Shown here: positions 16,160-23,997 of the stretch, one piece after another | How the letters are laid out: each line of letters starts with the position of its first letter | Numbering within the stretch: position 1 is the first letter of the stretch | Assembly: GCF_002930615.1 (NCBI RefSeq) | Contig: NZ_PSNX01000006.1 | Location: forward strand, 1-64,000 | Length of the DNA: 64,000 bases | Source: Caldimonas caldifontis | GTDB lineage: Bacteria; Pseudomonadota; Gammaproteobacteria; Burkholderiales; Burkholderiaceae_C | Direction of reading: 5' to 3' | Translations under genes and position numbers: made by a program | Notes under the pieces: generated by a model | What the model was told of the DNA's origin: nothing | The model's database searches: none | The model's input: only the letters and a program-made list of their open reading frames with translations

Positions 16160-16405
16160 TCAGTCTTCCCACAGGTGCTCGCCATCGAGGCTGATCCACA
16201 GGCGCGCATCGCGCGCGGTGGCCATCTCGCGCACCGCCAAGCCGGTTTTGAGGTGGGTGCCGGTCTTGCCGGTGAAGTCGTAACGCTGGCCGTCGTGCAT
16301 CACGGTCGCTGGGCCTTGCTCGTCGAACTCGATTCGGATCAGGCGGGTGCCGAGGGCGTTTCCGTTGGTGTCGGTGACCTGGGGTTGGCGGATGCGCAGG
16401 GTCAT
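16160..16405 (-). CDS. small prophage protein of unknown function
   Basis: 81 residues, beta-rich in appearance (RLIRIEFDEQGPATVMHDGQ, RLWISLDGEHLWED). No family recognised. The ATG at 16405 follows AAGGAGCAGACC, nearly the same ribosome site as that of the DUF3489 gene downstream. Its 5' leader contains copy A of a repeat shared with the next gene on this strand. Confidence 0.6.
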   Translation of the reverse strand: MTLRIRQPQVTDTNGNALGTRLIRIEFDEQGPATVMHDGQRYDFTGKTGTHLKTGLAVREMATARDARLWISLDGEHLWED

Positions 16406-16439
16406 GGTCTGCTCCTTGGTGCGTGGTGATTGGGTGAGG

Positions 16440-16473
16440 TGATGAACGCGCTGTTCGCGTGAGAAGCCAAGCG
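16440..16473 (-). repeat. leader repeat, copy A
   Basis: On the minus strand the block reads CGCTTGGCTTCTCACGCG and then AACAGCGCGTTCATCA, ending about 34 bases before the ATG at 16405. The block recurs as copies B (16801-16834) and C (55109-55139). The next bases upstream on the minus strand, GAAGCCAAG, pair with CTTGGCTTC of the block to make a 9-bp hairpin. Confidence 0.65.
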
Positions 16474-16498
16474 TTCTTGCTTGGCTTCGCATTGCTCG

Positions 16499-16765
16499 TC
16501 AGACCTTGCGCAACACCGAGATGCCGGCCTGCGCCAGTTCGAGCGCGGCGGCGTGGAAGGCCATCTCGCCGACCCAGGGCGCAGCCCTTGCGTCGTCAAA
16601 CAAGCGGTCGATGACCGGCCGGGCCTTGGCGCGCATCGCGGCGCAGGCGGCTTCGAGCTCGTCGCGGCTGGCGGCGGCCACCTCCTTGCGGCAAGTGCGC
16701 ACCAGCACGGTCAGGGCGGCCTCGGCGAGCTTGGTGGCGAGAAGGTCGGGGATGTGGGGGTTCAT
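16499..16765 (-). CDS. small prophage protein of unknown function
   Basis: 88 residues, almost wholly helical in appearance (DLLATKLAEAALTVLVRTCR, DELEAACAAMRAKARPVIDR, HAAALELAQAGISVLRKV). The ATG at 16765 is preceded by AAAGGACGCCCG; the longer frame upstream runs against the terminase small-subunit gene and is not convincing. It carries copy B of the leader repeat in its 5' region. Function unknown. Confidence 0.6.
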   Translation of the reverse strand: MNPHIPDLLATKLAEAALTVLVRTCRKEVAAASRDELEAACAAMRAKARPVIDRLFDDARAAPWVGEMAFHAAALELAQAGISVLRKV

Positions 16766-16800
16766 CGGGCGTCCTTTCGATCGGGTGGTTCGGGGTGACG

Positions 16801-16834
16801 TGATGAACGCGCTGTTCGCCCGTGAAGCCAAGCG
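16801..16834 (-). repeat. leader repeat, copy B
   Basis: On the minus strand it reads CGCTTGGCTTCACGGGCG and then AACAGCGCGTTCATCA, ending 35 bases before the ATG at 16765, the same spacing as copy A. On the plus strand it encodes a potential peptide MNALFAREAKRFLRVLAKN (16803-16862), probably incidental. Confidence 0.65.
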
Positions 16835-16885
16835 TTTTCTGCGGGTGTTGGCCAAGAACTGACGATGACTTGATCGAAGAGGGCC

Positions 16886-17416
16886 ATGGGCATCTCGATT
16901 CGCGCCTACGCCCGCCACCGTGGGGTATCGGACACCGCCGTGCACAAGGCCATCCGCACCGGGCGCATCACGCCCGAGGCGGACGGCACCATCGACCCAG
17001 ACCGGGCCGACCGCGACTGGACCCGGAACTCCGAGCCGCCGAAGGCGGGAACGGGCTCCCGGACCGTGAAGGTGCGGGTGGCGGAGGATCCGGCCCCCAA
17101 CCTCGCCACCGGCCTGCCCGCAGGCGGCACCACGCTCGTGCAGGCGCGCACGGTCAACGAAGTGGTCAAGGCGCAGACCAACAAGGTGCGGCTGGCCCGC
17201 CTCAAGGGCGAACTGGTCGATCGCCACCAGGCCATCGCGCATGTGTTCAAGCTCGCCCGTACGGAGCGCGACGCTTGGCTCAACTGGCCGGCGCGGATCT
17301 CGGCGCAGATGGCGGCCCGGCTCGGCGTGGAGGCTCACACCCTGCACGTGGCCCTGGATGCCGCCGTGCGCGAGCACCTCGCCGAGCTCGGGGAACTCAA
17401 GGTTCGGGTCGATTGA
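16886..17416 (+). CDS. terminase small subunit (Nu1-like)
   Basis: 176 residues. An N-terminal winged HTH (ISIRAYARHRGVSDTAVHKA) is followed by a basic linker and a helical C-terminus (VNEVVKAQTNKVRLARLKGE, RDAWLNWPARISAQMAARLG), the arrangement of lambda Nu1-type small terminases that recognise the packaging site and dock to the large subunit. The ATG at 16886 follows GAAGAGGGCC. The stop shares a base with the large-subunit start (TGATG). No cos site could be identified by eye. Confidence 0.8.
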   Translation: MGISIRAYARHRGVSDTAVHKAIRTGRITPEADGTIDPDRADRDWTRNSEPPKAGTGSRTVKVRVAEDPAPNLATGLPAGGTTLVQARTVNEVVKAQTNKVRLARLKGELVDRHQAIAHVFKLARTERDAWLNWPARISAQMAARLGVEAHTLHVALDAAVREHLAELGELKVRVD

Positions 17417-19389
17417 TGGACGAGTTCGCCTATGAGGGCTGGGACGTCATCGAGCGCGCTTGGCGCGAGGGCCTCACGCCGGACCCGCTGCTCACCGTCT
17501 CCGAATGGGCCGACCGTCACCGGGTGCTGTCGAGCAAGGCCTCGAGCGAGCCGGGGCGCTGGCGCACCAGCCGCACGCCGTATCTGAAGGCGATCATGGA
17601 CTGCCTGTCGCCGACCTCGCCCATCGAGCGCGTGGTGTTCATGAAGGGCGCGCAGGTGGGCGCGACCGAGACCGGCTCGAACTGGATCGGCTACGTGATC
17701 CACCACGCGCCGGGGCCGATGATGGCGGTGTGGCCCACCGTGGAGATGGCCAAGCGCAACTCCAAGCAGCGCATCGACCCGCTGATCGAGGAGTCGCCGG
17801 TGCTCTCCGAACTGATCGCCCCGGCGCGCTCGCGCGACTCGGGCAACACCATCCTCGCCAAGGAGTTTCGTGGCGGCGTGCTGGTGATGACCGGCGCGAA
17901 CAGCGCGGTGGGCCTGCGCTCGATGCCGGTGCGCTATCTCTTTCTCGACGAGGTGGACGCCTACCCGCTCGATGTCGAGGGGGAGGGCGATGCGATCTCG
18001 CTCGCTGAGGCGCGCACGCGCACCTTTGCGCGGCGCAAGATCTTCATCGTCTCGACGCCGACGATCGCGGGCGCCTCGGCCATCGAGCGTGAGTACGAGG
18101 CCAGCGACCAGCGCCGCTACTTCGTGCCCTGCCCGCATTGCTCGCACCGGCAGTGGCTGCGCTTCGAGCAACTGCGTTGGGAGAAGGGCCGGCCCGAGAC
18201 GGCGGCCTACGTCTGCGAATCATGCGAGACGGCGATCGCCGAGCACCACAAGACCTGGATGCTGGAGCACGGCGAGTGGCGCGCGACGGCGGAAGGCTCG
18301 GGCAAGACGGCGGGGTTTCATCTGTCGTCGCTGTACAGCCCGCTGGGCTGGCGCGCCTGGTGCGAGATCGCCGCTGCGTGGGAAGCCGCCGTCAGTAAAG
18401 AGTCGGGATCGGCCGCTGCCATCAAGACTTTCAAGAACACCGAGCTCGGCGAGACCTGGGTCGAGGAGGGCGAAGCGCCCGACTGGCAACGCCTGCTGGA
18501 GCGCCGCGAGGACTATGCCATCGGCACCATTCCCGCCGGCGGGCTCTTGCTCACCGCCGGCGCCGACGTGCAGAAGGACCGCATCGAGGTCTCGGTCTGG
18601 GCCTTCGGGCGTGGCAAGGAGGCCTGGCTCATCGAGCACCGGGTGCTGATGGGCGACACCGCACGGGATGCGGTGTGGAAGGCGCTGGGCGGGATGCTCG
18701 CCGAGACCTGGACCCATGCCTCGGGCGCGGCCATGCCGCTGGCCCGCTTGGCGCTGGACACCGGCTTTGCGACACAGGAGGCCTACGCCTTCGTGCGCGC
18801 CTGCCGCGACGCGCGGGTGATGGCGGTCAAGGGCGTGCGGACGGGTTCGATGGGGGGCGCAGCCCTGATCGGCACACCGACGGCGGTCGATGTCTCGCAG
18901 GCGGGCAAGAAGCTGCGCCGGGGCATCAAGGTGTATGCGGTCGCGGTGGGGCTCGCCAAACTCGAGTTCTACAACCACCTGCGCCAGAGCGCGGAGGTGG
19001 CCGACGACGGCGTGACGGTGACCTACCCGGCCGGTTTCGTCCACCTGCCCAAGATCGACGCCGAGTTCCTCCAGCAGCTCTGCGCCGAGCAACTGATCAC
19101 CCGCCGCGACAGGAATGGCTTTCCGGTGCGGGAGTGGCAGAAGGTGCGCGAGCGCAACGAAGCGCTGGATTGCTACGTCTATGCCCGTGCTGCTGCTGCG
19201 GCCTCGGGGCTCGACCGCTTCGAGGAACGCCACTGGCGCGAACTGGAGCGGCAACTGGGGCTGGCCAGTCCGCCAGCCCTTGAAACACCTACTGAATCGA
19301 TCACCGAGGCCACCCATCGAGGTGGCCTGGGTGTTTCTGCCACCCGAACCACCGGCCGGCGCGTGATCAAGAGCCGCTGGCTGTCCTGA
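17416..19389 (+). CDS. terminase large subunit (GpA family)
   Basis: 657 residues, the size of lambda GpA relatives. Packaging ATPase: Walker A-like KGAQVGATET near 77-86 and Walker B FLDEVD near 176-181. A zinc-binding-like CPHC/CESC pair near 239-265 is typical of GpA. The nuclease domain is the C-terminal half (LLLTAGADVQKDRIEVSVWA, then LALDTGFATQEAYAF). The enzyme cuts concatemers and drives DNA into the prohead. It begins the head-gene block, coupled to the small subunit. Confidence 0.95.
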   Translation: MDEFAYEGWDVIERAWREGLTPDPLLTVSEWADRHRVLSSKASSEPGRWRTSRTPYLKAIMDCLSPTSPIERVVFMKGAQVGATETGSNWIGYVIHHAPGPMMAVWPTVEMAKRNSKQRIDPLIEESPVLSELIAPARSRDSGNTILAKEFRGGVLVMTGANSAVGLRSMPVRYLFLDEVDAYPLDVEGEGDAISLAEARTRTFARRKIFIVSTPTIAGASAIEREYEASDQRRYFVPCPHCSHRQWLRFEQLRWEKGRPETAAYVCESCETAIAEHHKTWMLEHGEWRATAEGSGKTAGFHLSSLYSPLGWRAWCEIAAAWEAAVSKESGSAAAIKTFKNTELGETWVEEGEAPDWQRLLERREDYAIGTIPAGGLLLTAGADVQKDRIEVSVWAFGRGKEAWLIEHRVLMGDTARDAVWKALGGMLAETWTHASGAAMPLARLALDTGFATQEAYAFVRACRDARVMAVKGVRTGSMGGAALIGTPTAVDVSQAGKKLRRGIKVYAVAVGLAKLEFYNHLRQSAEVADDGVTVTYPAGFVHLPKIDAEFLQQLCAEQLITRRDRNGFPVREWQKVRERNEALDCYVYARAAAAASGLDRFEERHWRELERQLGLASPPALETPTESITEATHRGGLGVSATRTTGRRVIKSRWLS

Positions 19390-19401
19390 CGAGGAGACGC
19401 T

Positions 19402-19893
19402 ATGTCACTGACCACCCGTATCGAGAGCCTGGTGCTCCGCGTCGCGCAGGAGTTCAACGACGTCCGCGCGAAGGCCGGGAACCTCGCCCAGCTCACCACC
19501 ACCGACAAGTCGAGCCTGGTGGCGGCCATCAACGAGCTGAAGGCCGCGGTGGTGGCCTCGGGAGCGATCGACGACGCCCAGGTCGCCACGAGCAGCACCT
19601 ACTCCTCGCACAAGATCGTCACGCTGCTCGACACCCTCAAGGCCGAGATCCTGGGCGGGGCCGATGCCGCCTACGACACGCTGCTGGAGATCCAGCAGCT
19701 GCTGCAAGACGGCACCAGCGGTCTGGACGCGCTGCTTGCCGCGGTCAACCACCGCGTGCGCTTCGACGCGGCGCAGACCCTGACGGCCGCCGAGCAATCC
19801 CAGGCGCGCAGCAACATCGGCGCCGTGGCCGCCGCCGACGTGGGCGACACCGACACCGACTTCGTCGCGATCTTCGAAGGGGCGCTGCTCTGA
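19402..19893 (+). CDS. phage structural protein, fibre-like repeats
   Basis: 163 residues. LAQLTTTDKSSLVAAINELK and AEQSQARSNIGAVAAADVGD are typical of tail-fibre shafts and head fibres, where such repeats form trimeric beta or coiled-coil segments. Its position between terminase and portal is unusual for a tail fibre and fits a capsid-attached fibre. The stop overlaps the start of the next gene (TGATG). Confidence 0.55.
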   Translation: MSLTTRIESLVLRVAQEFNDVRAKAGNLAQLTTTDKSSLVAAINELKAAVVASGAIDDAQVATSSTYSSHKIVTLLDTLKAEILGGADAAYDTLLEIQQLLQDGTSGLDALLAAVNHRVRFDAAQTLTAAEQSQARSNIGAVAAADVGDTDTDFVAIFEGALL

Positions 19894-20285
19894 TGAGTCT
19901 GGCTGCGCGCATCGCCGCCTTGGCCAGCCGCATCGGCCTGGAGGTCAAGACCAAGATCGATGCCAGCCATCCGGGGCTGGCGCGCGCCTGGGTGTGTTTC
20001 GGCCATGTCGGCAACCAGATCGTCGTGCGGGCCGCGCACAACGTCGCCTCGGTCACCCGGCTGGCCGCAGGGCGCTACCGCGTGCACTTCGCCAGCCCGC
20101 TGCCGGACGCGAACTATGCCTGGGTGGGCGTGGCCCGCAGCAGCACCAACAGCGGCACGCAGCGGCTGCTGATCGTGCGCGCGACCGCCGACGAGAAGAC
20201 GCCGACGCACGTCGATGTGGGCTGCGCGACCACCGCGGCGTCGTTCGCCGACTCCCCCGAGATCGACCTCGTGGTCTACCGCTGA
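19893..20285 (+). CDS. phage fibre-type protein
   Basis: 130 residues. The segment ARAWVCFGHVGNQIVVRAAH followed by AGRYRVHFASPLPDANYAWV is the beta-sandwich found at the C-terminus of many phage fibre and fibre-associated proteins. It is coupled to the preceding fibre-like gene and shares the N-terminal pattern MSLxxRI with it, so the two may form one appendage. Role inferred. Confidence 0.55.
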   Translation: MSLAARIAALASRIGLEVKTKIDASHPGLARAWVCFGHVGNQIVVRAAHNVASVTRLAAGRYRVHFASPLPDANYAWVGVARSSTNSGTQRLLIVRATADEKTPTHVDVGCATTAASFADSPEIDLVVYR

Positions 20286-20506
20286 TGGCCTACACCCAAG
20301 CCGACCTCGAGGCCCTGCAAGCCGCACTCGCCAAGGGCGAGAAGCGCGTGAGCTTCGGCGACAAGACGGTCGAGTACCGCAGCGTGGAGGAACTGCAAGC
20401 TGCTATTCGCCAGGTGAAACGCGACCTCTTCGAGCAGGCCGTGGCCACGGGGCTGTGGCCCGGCGCGCCGCGGCAGATCCGGATCACGACGACCAAGGGG
20501 ACGTGA
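20285..20506 (+). CDS. gpW-like head-tail joining protein
   Basis: 73 residues: YTQADLEALQAALAKGEKRV, then VEYRSVEELQAAIRQVK, the alpha-beta-beta-alpha pattern of lambda gpW. gpW closes the filled head and makes the tail-binding site. As in lambda it lies directly in front of the portal gene, with an overlapping stop and start (GTGATGG at 20503-20509). Confidence 0.85.
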   Translation: MAYTQADLEALQAALAKGEKRVSFGDKTVEYRSVEELQAAIRQVKRDLFEQAVATGLWPGAPRQIRITTTKGT

Positions 20507-22053
20507 TGGGCTGGCGCACCTCACAAACGCCAGCAAGCTGGCTCAGCACCCTCAAGCGCCGGCTGCTCGGCACCAGCCCCACCTACGACGGCGTGGGCGG
20601 CGGCCGTAGGGCCGTCGCCTGGCAGGTCGGCAATCCCGGGGCGGTCGCGGCGCTGGCTTTCACGCAGAACGAACTGCGCGCCAAGAGCCGCGATCTCGCC
20701 CGGCGCAACGCCTGGGCGGCCGCCGGCATCGAGGCCTTCGTCGCCAACGCCATCGGCACCGGCATCAAGCCGCAGAGCATGGTGACTGATGCGGCCGTGC
20801 GCGAAGCCATCCACGCGCTGTGGTGGGACTGGGTGGAGGAGGCCGACGCCGCAGGACTCACCGACTTCTACGGCCTGCAGGCGCTCGCCTGCCGCGCGAT
20901 GCTGGAAGGCGGCGAGGCGCTGGTGCGCCTGCGCTGGCGCCGTCCCGAGGACGGTCTGCCGGTGGGTCTGCAGCTGCAGGTGCTGGAGCCCGAGCACCTG
21001 CCGACCACTTTGAACCGGGACCTGCCCTCGGGCCACGTCATCCGCGCGGGCATCGAGTTCGACCGGCTCGGGCGGCGCGTGGCCTACCACCTGACCCGCT
21101 CGCATCCGGGCGACGGGAGTCTGGCGCCGATGTCGGGCACGGGCGCCTCCGCGGGAGGTCTCGACACCGTGCGCGTGGGTGCCTCCGAGGTCATCCACCT
21201 GTTCCGCCCGCTGCGCCCGGGGCAGATCCGCGGCGAGCCATGGCTCGCGCGGGCGCTGGTGAAGCTGCACGAGCTCGACCAGTACGACGACGCGGAACTG
21301 GTGCGCAAGAAGACCGCGGCGATGTTCGCCGGCTTCATCACGCGGCTCGCGCCCGAGGACAGCCTGATGGGCGAAGGGCTGCCCGATGCCCAGGGGGTGG
21401 CGCTCGCGGGCCTGGAGCCCGGCACGCTGCAGATCCTGGAGCCGGGCGAGGACATCAAGTTCTCGGCGCCGGCGGACGTGGGCTCGAGCTACGGCGAGTT
21501 CATGCGCCAGCAGTTCCGGGCCGTGGCCGCGGCCATGGGCATCACCTACGAGATGCTCACCGGCGATCTCACTCAAGTGAACTACTCGAGCATCCGCGCG
21601 GGCCTGCTGGAATTCCGCCGCCGCTGCGAGGCCATCCAGCACGGGGTGATCGTGCACCAACTGTGTCGCCCGGTGTGGCGGGCCTGGATGGAGCAGGCCG
21701 TGCTCGAAGGGGCGCTGAGCCTCCCCGGCTACGCCCGCCGCCGGCGCGCGTACCAGGCCGCCAAGTGGATCCCGCAGGGCTGGCAGTGGGTCGATCCGCT
21801 CAAGGAGTTCAACGCGCTCAAGCTCGCGATCCGCGCAGGGCTCATGAGCCGCTCGGAGGCGATCTCGGCCTACGGCTACGACGCCGAGGACATCGACCGC
21901 GAGATCGCCGCGGACAACGCGCGAGCGGACGACCTCGGGCTGGTCTTCGACTCGGATCCGCGGCACGACAGGCGGAGCGACACCGTCACTCCGCTAGCGG
22001 CGGAGGCTCACGTGAGCGAAAGCGAACGTGAAGCGATGCGTGAAGCGATGTGA
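20506..22053 (+). CDS. portal protein (lambda GpB family)
   Basis: 515 residues. NELRAKSRDLARRNAWAAAG, EVIHLFRPLRPGQIRGEPWL and RQQFRAVAAAMGITYEMLTG with VNYSSIRAG are the conserved blocks of lambda-type portals. The protein forms the dodecameric DNA gate at the head vertex. In lambda the protease/scaffold gene follows at once. Here a cargo pair on both strands (22149-23750) is wedged in. The last 40 residues are polar and may be variable. Confidence 0.93.
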   Translation: MGWRTSQTPASWLSTLKRRLLGTSPTYDGVGGGRRAVAWQVGNPGAVAALAFTQNELRAKSRDLARRNAWAAAGIEAFVANAIGTGIKPQSMVTDAAVREAIHALWWDWVEEADAAGLTDFYGLQALACRAMLEGGEALVRLRWRRPEDGLPVGLQLQVLEPEHLPTTLNRDLPSGHVIRAGIEFDRLGRRVAYHLTRSHPGDGSLAPMSGTGASAGGLDTVRVGASEVIHLFRPLRPGQIRGEPWLARALVKLHELDQYDDAELVRKKTAAMFAGFITRLAPEDSLMGEGLPDAQGVALAGLEPGTLQILEPGEDIKFSAPADVGSSYGEFMRQQFRAVAAAMGITYEMLTGDLTQVNYSSIRAGLLEFRRRCEAIQHGVIVHQLCRPVWRAWMEQAVLEGALSLPGYARRRRAYQAAKWIPQGWQWVDPLKEFNALKLAIRAGLMSRSEAISAYGYDAEDIDREIAADNARADDLGLVFDSDPRHDRRSDTVTPLAAEAHVSESEREAMREAM

Positions 22054-22148
22054 TCCTCTCCGGGCAGACGAGTCGGCGCGGCAACGCCGTGCCCGACGTC
22101 GGACCTCGCCGCTGCAGCCCCGGCTGCCTGGCGCGGACGACCCCGGGA

Positions 22149-22649
22149 CTACTCGCCGTCCCAGTAGTCCAGACCGTCCTTCACCCGCCCCATGTAGGCG
22201 AAGCGGTGCTCCGGGTCCAGCACGCCGAACTTGCCGGAATCGGGGTAATGGCAGACCTCGGGCGTGCGCGCAGTGCTCACCGCCAGTACCTTCAGCTCGG
22301 CGGTGCCGGTGTTGACGATCTGGTGCGCGGTCTCCGAGCCGCCGGCCGGGCAAGCAATCACGTCGCCCGCGCGGATCGGATGCGTCTGCCCACCGACGCG
22401 CAGCACGCCCTGGCCTTCGATCACGAAGAACATCTCCTCGTTGACGGTGTGGCAGTGGTAGGGATATGCCCGCTTGCCAGGCGCGATGACGGTGACGTTG
22501 TAGCCGAGCTGGCGAGCGCCGAGCGCGCGGCCGATCAGCGCGGTTCGGCCGCCGTAGCGCTCGGCCGGCATCTCGGAGCCCCAGAGACGGGAGAGGTCAG
22601 CGAGGTCGGTGTAACTCGCGTCGTTGATGTTGAGGATGGGTCGGTCCAT
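22149..22649 (-). CDS. cupin-domain protein (prophage cargo)
   Basis: 166 residues with a single cupin barrel: HCHTVNEEMFFVIEGQGVL (metal-binding His, His and Glu) and AGDVIACPAGGSETAHQIVN (second His motif). The N-terminus reads RPILNINDASYTDLADLSRL. Cupins of this kind are metal-dependent isomerases, dioxygenases or binding proteins; the substrate cannot be read from the sequence. It is transcribed against the phage genes and divergently from the WYL regulator 84 bases away, the usual arrangement of a regulated gene and its regulator. It is not a phage structural gene. Confidence 0.85.
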   Translation of the reverse strand: MDRPILNINDASYTDLADLSRLWGSEMPAERYGGRTALIGRALGARQLGYNVTVIAPGKRAYPYHCHTVNEEMFFVIEGQGVLRVGGQTHPIRAGDVIACPAGGSETAHQIVNTGTAELKVLAVSTARTPEVCHYPDSGKFGVLDPEHRFAYMGRVKDGLDYWDGE

Positions 22650-22733
22650 GCGTGGCCTCCTGGCGTTGGGTGGAGCAAGGCCTGCAGCCTACTTTAGGAT
22701 TGCGGACAGTTTCGGTCCTCATTCGAAATCTGC

Positions 22734-23750
22734 ATGCTGCCCGCCTCGTCCCGCCTCCTGAGGCTGCTCGGCCTGCTGCAACAGCGCCGCTCTTGGAGCG
22801 GGCCGCAGTTGGCCGAGCGGTTGGGTGTCACGACGCGCACCGTCCGACGGGATGTAGAGCGACTGCGCGGACTCGGCTACCGGGTGCGGGCGCTGCCAGG
22901 TGCCGAGGGCGGCTACCACCTCGAGGCAGGCACCCAGCTCCCGCCCCTGGCCTTCGAGGAGGACGAGGCTCTCGCGCTCGCGCTCGCATTGCGAAGCGCT
23001 GCCTTGGGCGGCGTGCGCGGCTTGGAGGAGTCCGCTTTGGTGGCTTCGATGAAGCTCGAGACGCTCTTGCCGGCGCGGCTGGCGCGCCGGCTCAAGAGCC
23101 TTTTCGATGCGGTGCAGCCACTGACGAACGCAGCACCGGCCGCCGACCTGGGCCATCTCGCTGCGCTGGCCGACGCCAGCGAGCTGCAGCAGGTGGTCGA
23201 GCTGCGCTACCGCGACGTACAGGGCCGCTCCAGCGTTCGTCGGATGGAGCCAGCTGGCCTCGTGTGTGCAGAGTCGCGCTGGTATCTCGTCGCCTGGGAC
23301 CGCGGACGCGCGGACTGGCGCACTCTGCGCGTCGACCGCATCGAGGACGTACGCACAATGGGGGACGCCTTTTCCCCGCGCCCCCTTCCCGCCGAGGACG
23401 GCGTAACGGGCGGCAGCCGAGGCAAGGCCTCTGCCCGGCCACCGACGCGGGCCGATCTGGCCGCTTTCGTCGCACGCCGCATCTCCACCGACGTCTACCG
23501 CGTGCAGGCGCGGGTAGTGTTGCATTCGCCCGTCGACGCCGCGCAAGAGCAGATCTCCCCGTTGGCCGGCCGCCTTGAGGCGCTCGGGCCGGCTCGCTGC
23601 CGGCTCGTCACGGGCGCCCACCGGGTGGCGGCGCTGGCCGCTTGGCTGCTCAGCCTGGACGTGGACTTCGAGGTGGAGTCGCCGCCCGAACTGCAGGCCT
23701 GCCTGCGCCGCATGCAGGCCCGGCTCGAACGCACGCTGGCACCTTCCTGA
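22734..23750 (+). CDS. WYL-domain HTH transcriptional regulator (YafY-like, prophage cargo)
   Basis: 338 residues. An N-terminal HTH_11 (RLLGLLQQRRSWSGPQLAER, then VTTRTVRRDVERL) is followed by a WYL ligand-binding domain (VELRYRDVQGRSSVRRMEP, ESRWYLVAWDRGRADWRTLR) and a WCX C-terminal extension. Such proteins sense small molecules or nucleic acids and repress neighbours, here most simply the divergent cupin gene. The pair sits between portal and prohead protease and so behaves as a lysogenic-conversion cargo (moron) with its own promoter. Confidence 0.88.
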   Translation: MLPASSRLLRLLGLLQQRRSWSGPQLAERLGVTTRTVRRDVERLRGLGYRVRALPGAEGGYHLEAGTQLPPLAFEEDEALALALALRSAALGGVRGLEESALVASMKLETLLPARLARRLKSLFDAVQPLTNAAPAADLGHLAALADASELQQVVELRYRDVQGRSSVRRMEPAGLVCAESRWYLVAWDRGRADWRTLRVDRIEDVRTMGDAFSPRPLPAEDGVTGGSRGKASARPPTRADLAAFVARRISTDVYRVQARVVLHSPVDAAQEQISPLAGRLEALGPARCRLVTGAHRVAALAAWLLSLDVDFEVESPPELQACLRRMQARLERTLAPS

Positions 23751-23780
23751 ACGAGCGACCGACGGGCAGCTCGGAGAGGG

Positions 23781-23906
23781 CATTCCAGCGTCCTCCACGC
23801 GCTGGCCGAACCGACGCGTCGCGCAAGGCTTGTGGGCGCGGCAGCCGGCCCGCACAACGTCGGCGAATCGGCCACATCGTTCGAGAGTTCGCAACTGGTT
23901 TTGGAC
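23781..23906 (+). pseudogene. relic of an ArsR-family regulator
   Basis: In one frame the stretch reads VLHALAEPTRRARL, then GPHNVGESATSFESSQL, which follows the N-terminal helices and recognition helix region of ArsR/SmtB repressors (typically LADPTRRxIL then VGELAxxFxxSxPAVSKHL). The match stops at about 23906, and there is no start codon or C-terminal half. It lies in the 247-bp gap between the WYL regulator and the prohead protease, so it is probably a leftover of the DNA that brought in the cargo genes. Confidence 0.45.
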
Positions 23907-23997
23907 TCCCCGCGGCACGACAACCAGAGAGACACCGCCGATCCGGTTGCGGCCGCCGGTGCCACAAGCCAAACACCGAACTTCAGGACTGACACCG

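Noticed and set aside
16803-16862. Peptide of 19 residues (MNALFAREAKRFLRVLAKN) in the leader repeat
   Set aside because: The frame is broken after six codons in copy A and diverges in copy C, so the repeat is better explained as DNA or RNA signal on the other strand.
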